Assembly: GCA_963725275.1 (NCBI GenBank)
Contig: CAVRXS010000007.1
Location: 310,001 to 374,000, forward strand
Length of the DNA: 64,000 nt
Reading direction: 5' to 3'
Origin: Bog-756 sp963725275
GTDB taxonomy: Bacteria; Actinomycetota; Acidimicrobiia; Acidimicrobiales; RAAP-2
The position numbers and the translations under genes were made by a program. Within the stretch, counting starts at the first letter, position 1; every line of letters starts with the position of its first letter. Under the pieces are notes generated by a model. It worked only from the letters and a program-made list of their open reading frames with translations, did no database searches and was not told where the DNA came from. Positions 21,746 to 30,112 of this stretch are shown piece after piece.

Positions 21746-22794
21746 CCGATCTCGCCGAATCCGCCGGCCTGGCCGAGCCTGCGTCTGTCCCGGTGACGAC
21801 CCGCAAGGACTGGTCATCGGACCAGGAGGTGCGCTGGTGCCCGGGGTGCGGGGACTACTCGATCCTCTCGGCGGTGCAGATGCTCATGCCCGAGCTCGGG
21901 GTGCGGCGGGAGGAGACCGTGTTCCTCTCGGGCATCGGTTGCGCGGCCCGGTTCCCGTACTACATGAACACCTACGGGTTCCACTCGATCCACGGCCGGG
22001 CGCCTGCCATCGCAACCGGCCTTGCGACCACCCGGCCGGACCTCGATGTGTGGGTGGTCACCGGGGACGGCGACTCGCTCTCGATCGGCGGGAACCACCT
22101 CATCCACGCGCTCCGGCGGAACGTCGACATCACCATCCTGCTCTTCAACAACCAGATCTACGGGTTGACCAAGGGCCAGTACTCGCCGACCTCGGAGGTC
22201 GCCAAGGTCACCAAGTCGACGCCCTTCGGTTCCCTCGAGCAGCCCTTCAACCCGCTCAGCCTCGCTCTCGGCGCCGAAGCCGGCTTCGTGGCGCGCACCC
22301 ACGACATGGATCGCAAGCACATGATGGAGACCTTCCGCCGGGCCCACGACCACAAGGGCGCCTCCTTCGTCGAGATCTATCAGAACTGCAACGTCTTCAA
22401 CGACGGCGCCTTCGAGCAGATCACCGCCAAGGACCGGCGGCCCGACATGCTGATCCCCCTGGTCCACGGTGAGCCGATCCGCTTCGGCTCCGAGGACCAG
22501 TTCGGCGTGATCATGGACCGTGACGGATCGGTCGAGGTGGTCGAGGTCGCCTCGGTCGGAGCGGACGCCTTGCTCGTCCACGACGAGCACAAGGACAACC
22601 CGGGCCTGGCCTTCCAGCTCAGCCGGCTCTCCCGGGGGCCCTACGAGCCCACGCCGATCGGCGTCTTCCGGGATGTCGAGCGCGCCGACTACGGGCAGCA
22701 GATGGCCGACCAGATCGCCGAGGCCACCGCGCGCCGCGGTCCGGGAGACCTCTCGGCGCTCCTCCGCTCCGGATCGTCCTGGACCGTCGGGTAG
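21742..22794 (+). CDS. korB: 2-oxoacid:ferredoxin oxidoreductase, beta subunit
   Basis: A 350-residue thiamine-diphosphate-binding subunit that partners KorA. VRWCPGCGDYSIL holds the CxxC pair used for the iron-sulfur cluster, GIGCAARFPYY supplies another cysteine, and WVVTGDGDSLSIGGNH to LLFNNQIYGLTKGQYSP is the classic GDG...NN cofactor motif. The substrate is most likely 2-oxoglutarate, because this subunit pair matches the actinobacterial KorAB set; pyruvate is not excluded. The start is fixed by the 4-bp overlap with korA. Confidence 0.92.
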   Translation: MTDLAESAGLAEPASVPVTTRKDWSSDQEVRWCPGCGDYSILSAVQMLMPELGVRREETVFLSGIGCAARFPYYMNTYGFHSIHGRAPAIATGLATTRPDLDVWVVTGDGDSLSIGGNHLIHALRRNVDITILLFNNQIYGLTKGQYSPTSEVAKVTKSTPFGSLEQPFNPLSLALGAEAGFVARTHDMDRKHMMETFRRAHDHKGASFVEIYQNCNVFNDGAFEQITAKDRRPDMLIPLVHGEPIRFGSEDQFGVIMDRDGSVEVVEVASVGADALLVHDEHKDNPGLAFQLSRLSRGPYEPTPIGVFRDVERADYGQQMADQIAEATARRGPGDLSALLRSGSSWTVG

Positions 22795-22815
22795 TCCGCC
22801 GGCCGGACGCGCTGG

Positions 22816-23379
22816 ATGGGCACCTTCGTGGTGATGCTCCGCAGCATCAACGTGGGCGGGCGCAACAGGGTGGCGATGGCAGATCTGAGGTCGCTGGTGA
22901 CCTCCCTCGGGTTCACCGACGTGGCGACCTACCTGCAGAGCGGCAACGTGATCTGCTCCGGACGGTCCGGGCCCCGCGTCGTTGCCCGGACCATCGCCGG
23001 AGGCATCGAGGAGACCTTCGGTCTGTCGGTGCCCGTGGTCGTCCGCACCGACCGCGAGCTGGCCGTGATGCTGCACGGCAATCCGCTCGGCGACCTCGAT
23101 GACGACCCGACCAAGCTGCACGTGACCTTCCTGGACCGGATCCCGGATCCGGAACGGGTCGAACAACTCGAGGCGGAGGCCGAGCGGTTCGACCCCGACC
23201 GGCTGACCGTGGTCGGGCCGGACGTCTTCCTCCACTGCCCCGGCGGGTACGGGGAGACGAAGCTCAACAACGTCTTCGTCGAGCGGCGCCTCGGGGCGAC
23301 CGCGACCACCCGCAACTGGCGTACGGTCGAGGCGCTCGCCGGGCTCGCCGGCGTCGGTGGGCCCGCAACCGGGCGGTAG
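22816..23379 (+). CDS. DUF1697 family protein
   Basis: A 187-residue cytoplasmic protein of the DUF1697 family, whose function is unknown. The N-terminal VVMLRSINVGGRNRVAMADLRS and TYLQSGNVIC blocks are the family signature, and TKLHVTFLD and KLNNVFVERRLGATATTRNWRTV complete it. Length is usual. It follows korB by 21 bp on the same strand and could be read through, but no functional link is known. Confidence 0.85.
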   Translation: MGTFVVMLRSINVGGRNRVAMADLRSLVTSLGFTDVATYLQSGNVICSGRSGPRVVARTIAGGIEETFGLSVPVVVRTDRELAVMLHGNPLGDLDDDPTKLHVTFLDRIPDPERVEQLEAEAERFDPDRLTVVGPDVFLHCPGGYGETKLNNVFVERRLGATATTRNWRTVEALAGLAGVGGPATGR

Positions 23380-23407
23380 CCCCCGGGTGGGTGCGGCCCG
23401 GGCCCGG

Positions 23408-24673
23408 TCAGGGTGTGCTCGGTGCGGAGGTCGCAGGGGCGGTCGCCGACCCGGGACCCTGGTAGGTGGCGTAGTCGCCGTCTCCGGTGAGGAGCATGCA
23501 GAAGTGCGCGCTCGGGCACGAGAGCGTCGTCCCGTCCCCGGTGTAGCCGGTGGGTGACGGGACGATCTTGAGCGGCGTCGACCACGGGCCGCCGTTCCAC
23601 TGGAGCACGTTGCCCGAGGCGTCGGCCGCCATGCAGAAGGTTGCGGTCGGGCAGCTCAGCGCGTCGAGCCCGCCGGCGGGGTCGATGACCTGTGGTGGCG
23701 CCCACCCCGGCCCCGAGGTCCGCACCGACACCGAGGTGCCGTGGACGATCGCGCAGAGCGAGACGGTCGGGCAGGCGACCGCCGAGTCTCCCGACCCGAC
23801 GGTTGCAGGGGAGACCCAGGGTGAGGGCTCCTTGGCCCACCCCGACCCGTCCCAGTCGAGAACGGCGGCTCCGATGACGGCGACACAGTCGGAATCCCCG
23901 TTGCAGGTGAGTCCGACCCGCCCCGTCTGGTAGAGGGCGACCGCGGGTCCGGTCGCGGTCATGGTCGGGCTGCTGAAGGTCTGGGGGACCGACCAGACGC
24001 CGGCCTGCAGGGTCGAGACATGGCCGGTGTTGTCGACGAGCGCACAGAACCGGGCGTCCGGGCAGTCGACAGCGGCGGTCCGGGATCCGGGGTGTCCGGG
24101 CCCGGGATCAGCCGGATTGGCCAGCGCGGCCGGAGCCGGCGCGAGGGCGTTCGGCGAGGACCAGTTGGTCCCGTCGCCGCTGCTCGTGTGGTCCGATCCG
24201 TCGACGATCGCGCAGAAGGGCCCGTGCGTGCAGGAGATGGCGGGCAGGTACGGAGCGGTCACCGCCCCGGATGCCGGCGCCGGGAAGTAGACCGACGGGC
24301 TGGACCAGGCGGCCCCGTCCCACGACAGGGTGACCCCGGCCCCGGCAGTCCCCTCGGCATCCGCGCTGTTGGCTCCTCCACCGACGGCCACGCAGAACAC
24401 GTCCGAGATGCACGAGACCGAGGTGAACCCGCCACCCGGCGGCAGGGTGGTGAGCGGCTGCGACCAGCCGGGTGCGAGGACCACCGGGGCGTTCACCGTG
24501 GTCGGCGTGGCCGAAGGTCGGGTGGTGGTCGGTGCCGGGGCGGTGGTCGTGGTCGACCGGCCAGCACCGGTCCGGTGGCGCGCAGAGGTCGCGGCCGGGG
24601 CTGTGCAGGCCGTCGCGGTGAGCAGCAGGGACGCGCCGGAGAGTGCCGCTGCGACCCTACGGCGCCGCATCAA
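23408..24673 (-). CDS. Lipoprotein with beta-propeller-like Cys-containing repeats
   Basis: A 421-residue exported lipoprotein: positively charged start, hydrophobic helix and lipobox TATAC, then a Thr/Pro-rich linker. The body repeats a module of the type SCPTxxFCxAVDxxG followed by WDGxxWSxP, seen as SCISDVFCVAV, SCTHGPFCAIVDG, DCPDARFCALVDN, TCNGDSDCVAV, ACPTVSLCAIVHG, SCPTATFCMAAD and SCPSAHFCMLL. Seven modules suggest a propeller with a disulfide in each blade. The function is unknown. The start lies inside the end of the DUF1015 gene (17-bp overlap), so the two are co-transcribed. Confidence 0.7.
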   Translation of the reverse strand: MMRRRRVAAALSGASLLLTATACTAPAATSARHRTGAGRSTTTTAPAPTTTRPSATPTTVNAPVVLAPGWSQPLTTLPPGGGFTSVSCISDVFCVAVGGGANSADAEGTAGAGVTLSWDGAAWSSPSVYFPAPASGAVTAPYLPAISCTHGPFCAIVDGSDHTSSGDGTNWSSPNALAPAPAALANPADPGPGHPGSRTAAVDCPDARFCALVDNTGHVSTLQAGVWSVPQTFSSPTMTATGPAVALYQTGRVGLTCNGDSDCVAVIGAAVLDWDGSGWAKEPSPWVSPATVGSGDSAVACPTVSLCAIVHGTSVSVRTSGPGWAPPQVIDPAGGLDALSCPTATFCMAADASGNVLQWNGGPWSTPLKIVPSPTGYTGDGTTLSCPSAHFCMLLTGDGDYATYQGPGSATAPATSAPSTP

Positions 24674-25859
24674 GCGGCCGGAAGACCATGCCGGTACGCG
24701 GCTTTGGGTGGAAGTAGGTGCTCTTGGGTGGCATCCTCCGACCGGCGTGTGCCCACTCGGCGATCTGTGCGACCGTGACCGGGCGGAGGAGGACCGCCGC
24801 CTGGGCGTCCTCGCGTCCCACCGCCTCGATCGCCTCCTCGTAGCTGTGGGCGAAGCTGAGCTCGTGATCGGGCAACTCGGCGATGACCAGCGCCACCATC
24901 GAGGAGTCGAGATCGGCGCCGGCCGCCTGCGCGGTTCCGTCCTTCGGCGAGAGCAGCCATGCGCCAGAGGGCATCACGAGCGCGAGTGCGACCGATCCCC
25001 CGAGCGCCTCGGTGGTGCGCGGCTCGAAGTCGCCGGCCCGGGTCACGTCGAACCACGAGGAGAAGGCGTCGGCCAGGTCGAGCCCGTCGGGAAGCCCGGA
25101 GAGCAACCGGTGGATCGGACCGACCTCGAGCTGGTCCTCGGCCAGTTCGACGACGAGGGCGAGCACGGCACCCGCCCCGGGGTCCACGTCGTCCCCGCCT
25201 TGTTCGGCGCGGTATGCCTTCGCCGTCTCGTAGCGGTGGTGGCCGTCGGCGACCACCACCGGGGCCGCAGCCACCGCGGCCCCGACGGCATCGACCGTCG
25301 CCGGGTCGTCGATGACCCACAGCTCGTGGAGGACTCCGTCGTCGTCCCGTCCGGACGCGTCCGGCGGACGATGCTGGACGACATGGGCGGTGAGCCCCGG
25401 CTGCAGGGACAGGCCCCAGATGGGGGAGAGGTTGGTCCGGGTCGCGCGCAACAGCTCCAGGCGGTCGCTCTTGGCCTTGGGGAGGGTCTGCTCGTGGGGG
25501 AGGATGGTCGCGGTCGAGCCGTCGTCGAGCCCGAGGGATCCGAGGACCCCGTTGGTGGCGTGCCCACCCGCATCGGTCATCCGGTACGCGTAGAAGACGG
25601 GAGCCGGATCGCGCCGGAGGATCCCCTCGTCCGCCCAGAGGGCCAACTGGGCCGCAGCACCCTGGTAGCGGTCCTGCCCGGTTCGGTGGTCGGCCTCGGG
25701 CAGCTCGACCCGGATGGAGTTCGCACTGTGGCGCGCGGCGAGCCGTGCCCGCTCCTCCTGCCCGACCACGTCGTAGGGAGGGGCCAGGACCGTCGACAGG
25801 TCGACCCGGACGGGGTCGTACCGGAGACCGGCGAAGGGTTCGAAGCGGGGCATGGGCAC
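24657..25859 (-). CDS. DUF1015 family protein
   Basis: A 400-residue protein of the DUF1015 family, in which some members relate to the SbnI serine-kinase/ParB-like fold. The N-terminal FEPFAGLRYDP, STVLAPPYDVV and HSANSIRVELP blocks, the central VVVADGHHRYETAKAYR motif and the C-terminal KSTYFHPKPRTGMVFRPL are all present. No verified activity is known for close relatives. The start may be the GTG at 25859 or the ATG at 25853; the latter has TAGTCA 6 nt upstream. It heads a two-gene minus-strand operon. Confidence 0.8.
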   Translation of the reverse strand: MPMPRFEPFAGLRYDPVRVDLSTVLAPPYDVVGQEERARLAARHSANSIRVELPEADHRTGQDRYQGAAAQLALWADEGILRRDPAPVFYAYRMTDAGGHATNGVLGSLGLDDGSTATILPHEQTLPKAKSDRLELLRATRTNLSPIWGLSLQPGLTAHVVQHRPPDASGRDDDGVLHELWVIDDPATVDAVGAAVAAAPVVVADGHHRYETAKAYRAEQGGDDVDPGAGAVLALVVELAEDQLEVGPIHRLLSGLPDGLDLADAFSSWFDVTRAGDFEPRTTEALGGSVALALVMPSGAWLLSPKDGTAQAAGADLDSSMVALVIAELPDHELSFAHSYEEAIEAVGREDAQAAVLLRPVTVAQIAEWAHAGRRMPPKSTYFHPKPRTGMVFRPLDAAP

Positions 25860-25950
25860 TGACTACCACATCGCCGTGCCTCTCCAGGGTCCCCGTCCCG
25901 GCCGGAGGCGGCGGGTACGCCGTTTGTGCCGGCACCCGCGACCGTGCTCG

Positions 25951-25956
25951 TAGACT
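25951..25956 (+). promoter_or_regulatory. -10 hexamer of a leaderless promoter for the phosphatidyltransferase gene
   Basis: TAGACT is followed by CCGGAC and then the GTG start at 25963, an exact 6-nt gap. No ribosome-binding site is present. The divergent DUF1015 gene starts about 100 bp away. Confidence 0.55.
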
Positions 25957-25962
25957 CCGGAC

Positions 25963-26628
25963 GTGGACGGCGTCGAGGCGAGGCCCAGGGCAGCGGCCGC
26001 CGGGGTCGGTGCCACCCCGGGACGGGTCACCGAGGACCCGTCCCTCGGGCGCATCCTGACCGTTCCCAACCTCATCACGCTGGTCCGGCTGGCCTGCATC
26101 CCGGTCTACGTCTGGCTGCTCTTCGGCGCCCACCGCCAGACCGCGTCGGCCCTGCTCCTCGGCGTGCTCGGCGCGACCGACTGGATCGACGGCTACGTCG
26201 CCCGTCGCTTCCACCAGGTCTCGACCCTGGGCAAGATCATGGATCCGGTCGCCGACCGGGTCCTCGTGGTCACCGCGGTCATCACCATCACCGTCCACGG
26301 GGCGGTCCCGGTGTGGTTCGGCGTGGCCACACTCGCCCGGGAGGTGGTGGTGTCGGCCGCAGTGCTCCTACTCGCCTCGCTGGGTGCCGCACGCATCGAC
26401 GTGCTGTGGGTCGGCAAGGCAGGCACCTTCGCCCTGATGTTCGCCTACCCCACGTTCCTGCTCAGCGACGGTGCCGCCTCCTGGCAGAGCGCGCTGCACG
26501 TGGTGGCCTGGGTCACCGGTCTGCTGGGCCTCGCACTGGCCTGGGTGGCAGCCTGTTCCTACGTGCCGGTGGCCCGCGCTGCGCTGGCGGATGGACGCGG
26601 GACCGGCAGAAGCGGGAGGACCGGATGA
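25963..26628 (+). CDS. CDP-alcohol phosphatidyltransferase (PgsA-like)
   Basis: A 221-residue membrane enzyme that transfers a phosphatidyl group from CDP-diacylglycerol to an alcohol, most likely glycerol 3-phosphate or inositol phosphate. The family signature is complete: DWIDGYVARRFHQVSTLGKIMDPVADR matches DGxxARxxxxxxxxGxxxDxxxD. Hydrophobic helices lie on both sides of it, and the N-terminal 30 residues are a flexible extension before TVPNLITLVRLACIPVYVWLL. Which alcohol is used cannot be read from the sequence. The stop overlaps the next gene by 4 bp. Confidence 0.85.
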   Translation: MDGVEARPRAAAAGVGATPGRVTEDPSLGRILTVPNLITLVRLACIPVYVWLLFGAHRQTASALLLGVLGATDWIDGYVARRFHQVSTLGKIMDPVADRVLVVTAVITITVHGAVPVWFGVATLAREVVVSAAVLLLASLGAARIDVLWVGKAGTFALMFAYPTFLLSDGAASWQSALHVVAWVTGLLGLALAWVAACSYVPVARAALADGRGTGRSGRTG

Positions 26629-29111
26629 AGGCAGTGATCATGGCCGGCGGCGAGGGCACCCGGCTCCGGCCGCTGACCTCGAACCAGCCCAAGCCGATGC
26701 TCCCGATGGCCAACATCCCGATGATGGAGCACGTGGTCAACCTGCTGCGCCAGCACGGGTTCGAGGACATCGTGGTCACGGTCGCCTTCATGGCGAACGC
26801 CATCCGCACCTATTTCGGTGACGGCTCCGAATTCGGGGTCCGCATGGTGTACGCCACCGAGTCGACCCCGCTCGGTACCGCCGGATCGGTGCGCAACGCC
26901 CGTGACGAGCTCGACGAGCGGTTCCTGGTCATCTCCGGCGACGTCCTCACCGACATCGATCTGACCGCCGTGCTCGACTTCCACGCGCAGCGCGGTGGTC
27001 TGGCCACGCTGGCGCTCAAGGCGGTCGAGAACCCGCTCGAGTTCGGGATCGTGATCACCCGGGAGGACGGCTCGATCGAGCGGTTCCTCGAGAAGCCGAC
27101 CTGGGGGCAGGTCTTCAGCGACACCATCAACACCGGGATCTACGTCCTCGAGCCGGAGATCTTCGATTTCATCCCCGAGGATCAGGTCGTCGACTTCTCG
27201 GAGCACTCGTTTCCGGCCGCGCTGCGGGCCGGGAAGGGTCTCTTCGGGTACGTCGCCGACAGCTACTGGGAGGACGTCGGGACGCTCGAGGCCTACCTCA
27301 AGTCGCATCAGGACATCCTGGACCGAAAGGTCCAGGTGGACATCGCGGGCTTCCCGCTGCGGCCGGGGATCTGGGTGGGCAAGGGCGCGGAGATCGATCC
27401 GAGCGTGGAGCTCGACGGCCCGGCGGTGATCGGTGACAACTGCGTCGTCGGCCCCGGGGCCAGGCTCGGGGCCTACTGCACCCTCGGGCGCAACGTCCGG
27501 GTCGGCGACAACGCGGTCATCGAACGGTCCGTCGTCCACGACAACACCTATCTGGGGTCCGGCGTCCGGATCGAGGGGAGCGTGCTCGGGCGGGGCTCCG
27601 ACCTCCGCCAGGGCGTGCGCTGCGAAGAGGGTGTCGTGCTCGGAGACGAGTGTTTCGTGGGGGCGCTCGCCGAGATCAGTGCCGGGGTGAAGGTCTACCC
27701 GTTCAAGACGGTCGAGGCAGGGGCCATCGTGAACTCGTCGATCGTGTGGGAGTCGCGCGGCGCCCGCTCCCTCTTCGGCCGGGACGGTGTTCGGGGCCTC
27801 GCCAACGTCGACATCAGCCCGGAGCTCGCGGTGCGGCTCTCGATGGCCTGGGCGTCCACGCTCGAGAAGGGCGCCACGGTCACCAGCTCGCGCGACACCA
27901 GCCGGGCCGCTCGCGTGCTCAAACGGGCCATCATGGTCGGCTGCAACGCGGCGGGGGTCAACGTCGACGACCTCGAGGCCGCGACCGTCCCCGTCACCCG
28001 GTTCCAGGTCACGACCTCGACCAGCGTGGCCGGGATCTCGGTCCGGCTGGCGCCCGACGATCCGCAGTCGGTGGTGCTCCGCTTCTTCGACTCCGAGGGG
28101 CTCGACGTCGACGAGACGACTCAGCGGAAGATCGAGCGGCTCTACCACCGCGAGGACTTCCGACGGGTCCTGGCCCGCGAGATCGGGGACCTCGGCTTTC
28201 CGCCACGGACCCTCGAGCACTATACGGCCGCCCTCATCGACTCGGTCGACCTCTCCTCGGCAACCTCGGCCGATCTCAAGCTGGTCCTCGACTATTCCTA
28301 CGGGACGGCCAGCTTCGTGATGCCCAATCTGCTGGCCAAGCTCGAGGCCGACGTGCTGGTGGTCAATCCCTACGCCAACACGGCCAGCGTCCTGGCCTTC
28401 GACCGGCAGGCGGCGGCGGCCCGGGTCTCGGAGCTCGTGCGGGCGTCGGGGGCCAGTCTCGGTGCGGTCATCGACCCCGGTGGCGAGTTCGTCGACGTGG
28501 TGGACGACCGGGGCCATGCCCTGAGCCACGACGAGACCCTGTTGGTCCTCTTGACCCTGGTCACCGAGGCCCATCCCGGCGCCCGGGTGGCTCTCCCGGT
28601 GGCGGCGAGCATTGCTGCCGAGGAGATCTGCCGCAAAGCGGGGGCGGAGATCCTCTGGACCAAGCTGTCCGCGTCCCATCTGATGGAGGTCGCCCGCTCG
28701 GAGAAGGTCACCCTCGCCGCCAGCCAGTCGGGGGGGTTCATCTTCCCGGCGTTCCTTCCGGCCTTCGACGGGGCCGCAACCCTGGTCAACCTGTTGGCCC
28801 TGCTGACCACCAACCGGCGCCGGCTCTCGGACATGGTGGCCGCGCTCCCGCCGGTCCGGATCGCCCACCAGGCCGTGCACACGCCGTGGGACCAGAAGGG
28901 GATGCTGATGCGGACCCTGGTCGAGCGCTCGCAGGGGAGGGACCTGGTCCTCGTCGACGGGGTCAAGATTCTCGAGGACGACGGGTGGGCGCTGGTCCTG
29001 CCCGATCCCGAGGAACCTCTGACCCACGTCTGGGCCGAGGCGCCGAGCGCCTCCGGCGCCGAGGCCCGCGTCCAGGAGTACACCACCCGGCTCGAGCAGC
29101 TCCTGCGCTGA
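26625..29111 (+). CDS. Sugar-phosphate nucleotidyltransferase fused to a degenerate phosphomannomutase domain
   Basis: An 828-residue fusion. Residues 1-235 form a mannose-1-phosphate guanylyltransferase-like domain with MAGGEGTRLRPLT and the lysine region QPKPMLP, plus FLEKP and SYWEDVGT. Residues 245-370 are left-handed beta-helix hexapeptide repeats. From about 380 the protein follows the phosphohexomutase fold, but each catalytic motif is lost: the TASHNP loop reads VRLAPDDPQ, the metal-binding DGDxDR reads DPGGEFVD, and the GExSGH loop reads SQSGGF. The mutase part is therefore probably structural or regulatory. The ATG is fixed by the ATGA overlap with the previous gene. The product is presumably GDP-mannose or a related NDP-sugar. 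Confidence 0.85.
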   Translation: MKAVIMAGGEGTRLRPLTSNQPKPMLPMANIPMMEHVVNLLRQHGFEDIVVTVAFMANAIRTYFGDGSEFGVRMVYATESTPLGTAGSVRNARDELDERFLVISGDVLTDIDLTAVLDFHAQRGGLATLALKAVENPLEFGIVITREDGSIERFLEKPTWGQVFSDTINTGIYVLEPEIFDFIPEDQVVDFSEHSFPAALRAGKGLFGYVADSYWEDVGTLEAYLKSHQDILDRKVQVDIAGFPLRPGIWVGKGAEIDPSVELDGPAVIGDNCVVGPGARLGAYCTLGRNVRVGDNAVIERSVVHDNTYLGSGVRIEGSVLGRGSDLRQGVRCEEGVVLGDECFVGALAEISAGVKVYPFKTVEAGAIVNSSIVWESRGARSLFGRDGVRGLANVDISPELAVRLSMAWASTLEKGATVTSSRDTSRAARVLKRAIMVGCNAAGVNVDDLEAATVPVTRFQVTTSTSVAGISVRLAPDDPQSVVLRFFDSEGLDVDETTQRKIERLYHREDFRRVLAREIGDLGFPPRTLEHYTAALIDSVDLSSATSADLKLVLDYSYGTASFVMPNLLAKLEADVLVVNPYANTASVLAFDRQAAAARVSELVRASGASLGAVIDPGGEFVDVVDDRGHALSHDETLLVLLTLVTEAHPGARVALPVAASIAAEEICRKAGAEILWTKLSASHLMEVARSEKVTLAASQSGGFIFPAFLPAFDGAATLVNLLALLTTNRRRLSDMVAALPPVRIAHQAVHTPWDQKGMLMRTLVERSQGRDLVLVDGVKILEDDGWALVLPDPEEPLTHVWAEAPSASGAEARVQEYTTRLEQLLR

Positions 29112-29177
29112 TCCGGGACGAACCGATCGACCGCCCGCGAGACGGTGCGGCATCGGGCACCGTACCCGGGGGTCGGG

Positions 29178-29183
29178 TATCGT
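29178..29183 (+). promoter_or_regulatory. -10 hexamer before gcvH
   Basis: TATCGT ends 8 nt before the gcvH ATG, with no ribosome-binding site between them. This fits the leaderless pattern seen elsewhere in the window. Confidence 0.4.
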
Positions 29184-29191
29184 CCGCAGCT

Positions 29192-29572
29192 ATGGACGTA
29201 CCCGACGGTCTCCGCTATTCGAGCGACCACGAGTGGGCACGGACCGACGGGGACCGCGTGCGCGTCGGGATCACCGACTACGCGCAGGACGCACTCGGTG
29301 ACGTGGTCTTCGTCGACTTGCCGAAGGAAGGCGCCTCGGTGGAGCAGGGCGGCCTCATCGGCGAGGTCGAGTCGACCAAGTCGGTGTCGGAGATCTACGC
29401 CCCTGTGGCCGGTACGGTGGTGGCCGTGAACGCCGCCCTGGCCGACACCCCCGAGCGGCTCAATGCCGATCCCTACGGCGACGGTTGGATCTGCGAGATC
29501 GCGGCGACCGACCCGGGATCGGTGAGCGCGCTGCTCGATGCGGACGGCTATCGCCAACTGACCGAAGGGTGA
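29192..29572 (+). CDS. gcvH: Glycine cleavage system H protein
   Basis: A 126-residue lipoyl carrier that shuttles the aminomethyl group between the P, T and L proteins of the glycine cleavage system. The lipoyl-attachment lysine is K63 in GEVESTKSVSEIYAP; the N-terminal YSSDHEWAR and the C-terminal YGDGWICEI are typical. The genes for the other subunits are not here. As in mycobacteria, it is followed by an FHA protein, a MerR regulator and a DUF151 nuclease, so it marks a conserved actinobacterial gene block. Confidence 0.95.
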   Translation: MDVPDGLRYSSDHEWARTDGDRVRVGITDYAQDALGDVVFVDLPKEGASVEQGGLIGEVESTKSVSEIYAPVAGTVVAVNAALADTPERLNADPYGDGWICEIAATDPGSVSALLDADGYRQLTEG

Positions 29573-29622
29573 CCGCGGTCAGCGGGGTGGGGCTCGGGAG
29601 CGCACCGGTGGGAGCGACTACC

Positions 29623-30105
29623 GTGGATGGGGTGTTCTGTCACAGCTGTGGCCACAGGAATCCGACCGGAGTCAACTTCTGCTCCTCGTGCGGCGCACCC
29701 ATGGTTGCGTCCGCTCCGGACACCTCGGTCTCCGTGCTCCCGGTGGAGGAGCTGTCGGAGGCCACCGACCTCGACGCCCGGATCGGTGCGCTCGAGCTGC
29801 CGCGGGGCGTCGGGTTGCTGGTCGTGGCGCGCGGGTATGACGAGGGTGTGCGGTTCGTGCTGAAGCGGGACGTGACCACCGCCGGCCGGCACCCCGACAG
29901 CGACGTCTTCCTCGACGACATCACCGTGTCGCGGCGTCATGCCGAGTTCGTGACCCGCACCCAGACGACGACGGTCCGGGACGTCGGATCGCTCAACGGT
30001 ACCTACGTGAACCGTGAGCGAATCGAGGAGGCGGTCCTGAGCAGTGGGGACGAGGTCCAGATCGGCAAGTTCAAGCTCCTCTATCTCAAGGCGGCGGGCG
30101 AATGA
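29623..30105 (+). CDS. FHA-domain protein with a zinc ribbon (GarA-like)
   Basis: A 160-residue protein. An N-terminal zinc ribbon, CHSCGHRNPTGVNFCSSCG, is followed by a linker and a C-terminal FHA domain with GRHPDSDVFLDDITVSRRH and DVGSLNGTYVN, the conserved phosphothreonine-binding residues. The mycobacterial neighbour of gcvH is GarA, an FHA regulator of glutamate and 2-oxoglutarate metabolism; korAB and gltBD also lie in this window. The GTG at 29623 is preferred because of a GGGAG site 8 nt upstream; a GTG at 29569 overlapping the gcvH stop is an alternative. Confidence 0.85.
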   Translation: MDGVFCHSCGHRNPTGVNFCSSCGAPMVASAPDTSVSVLPVEELSEATDLDARIGALELPRGVGLLVVARGYDEGVRFVLKRDVTTAGRHPDSDVFLDDITVSRRHAEFVTRTQTTTVRDVGSLNGTYVNRERIEEAVLSSGDEVQIGKFKLLYLKAAGE

Positions 30106-30112
30106 CGGGCGG

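Noticed and set aside
26559..29153. An 864-codon antisense frame opposite the nucleotidyltransferase fusion
   Set aside because: Composition is rich in Gly, Val, Asp and His as expected for a mirror of GC-rich codons; no motif or start signal.
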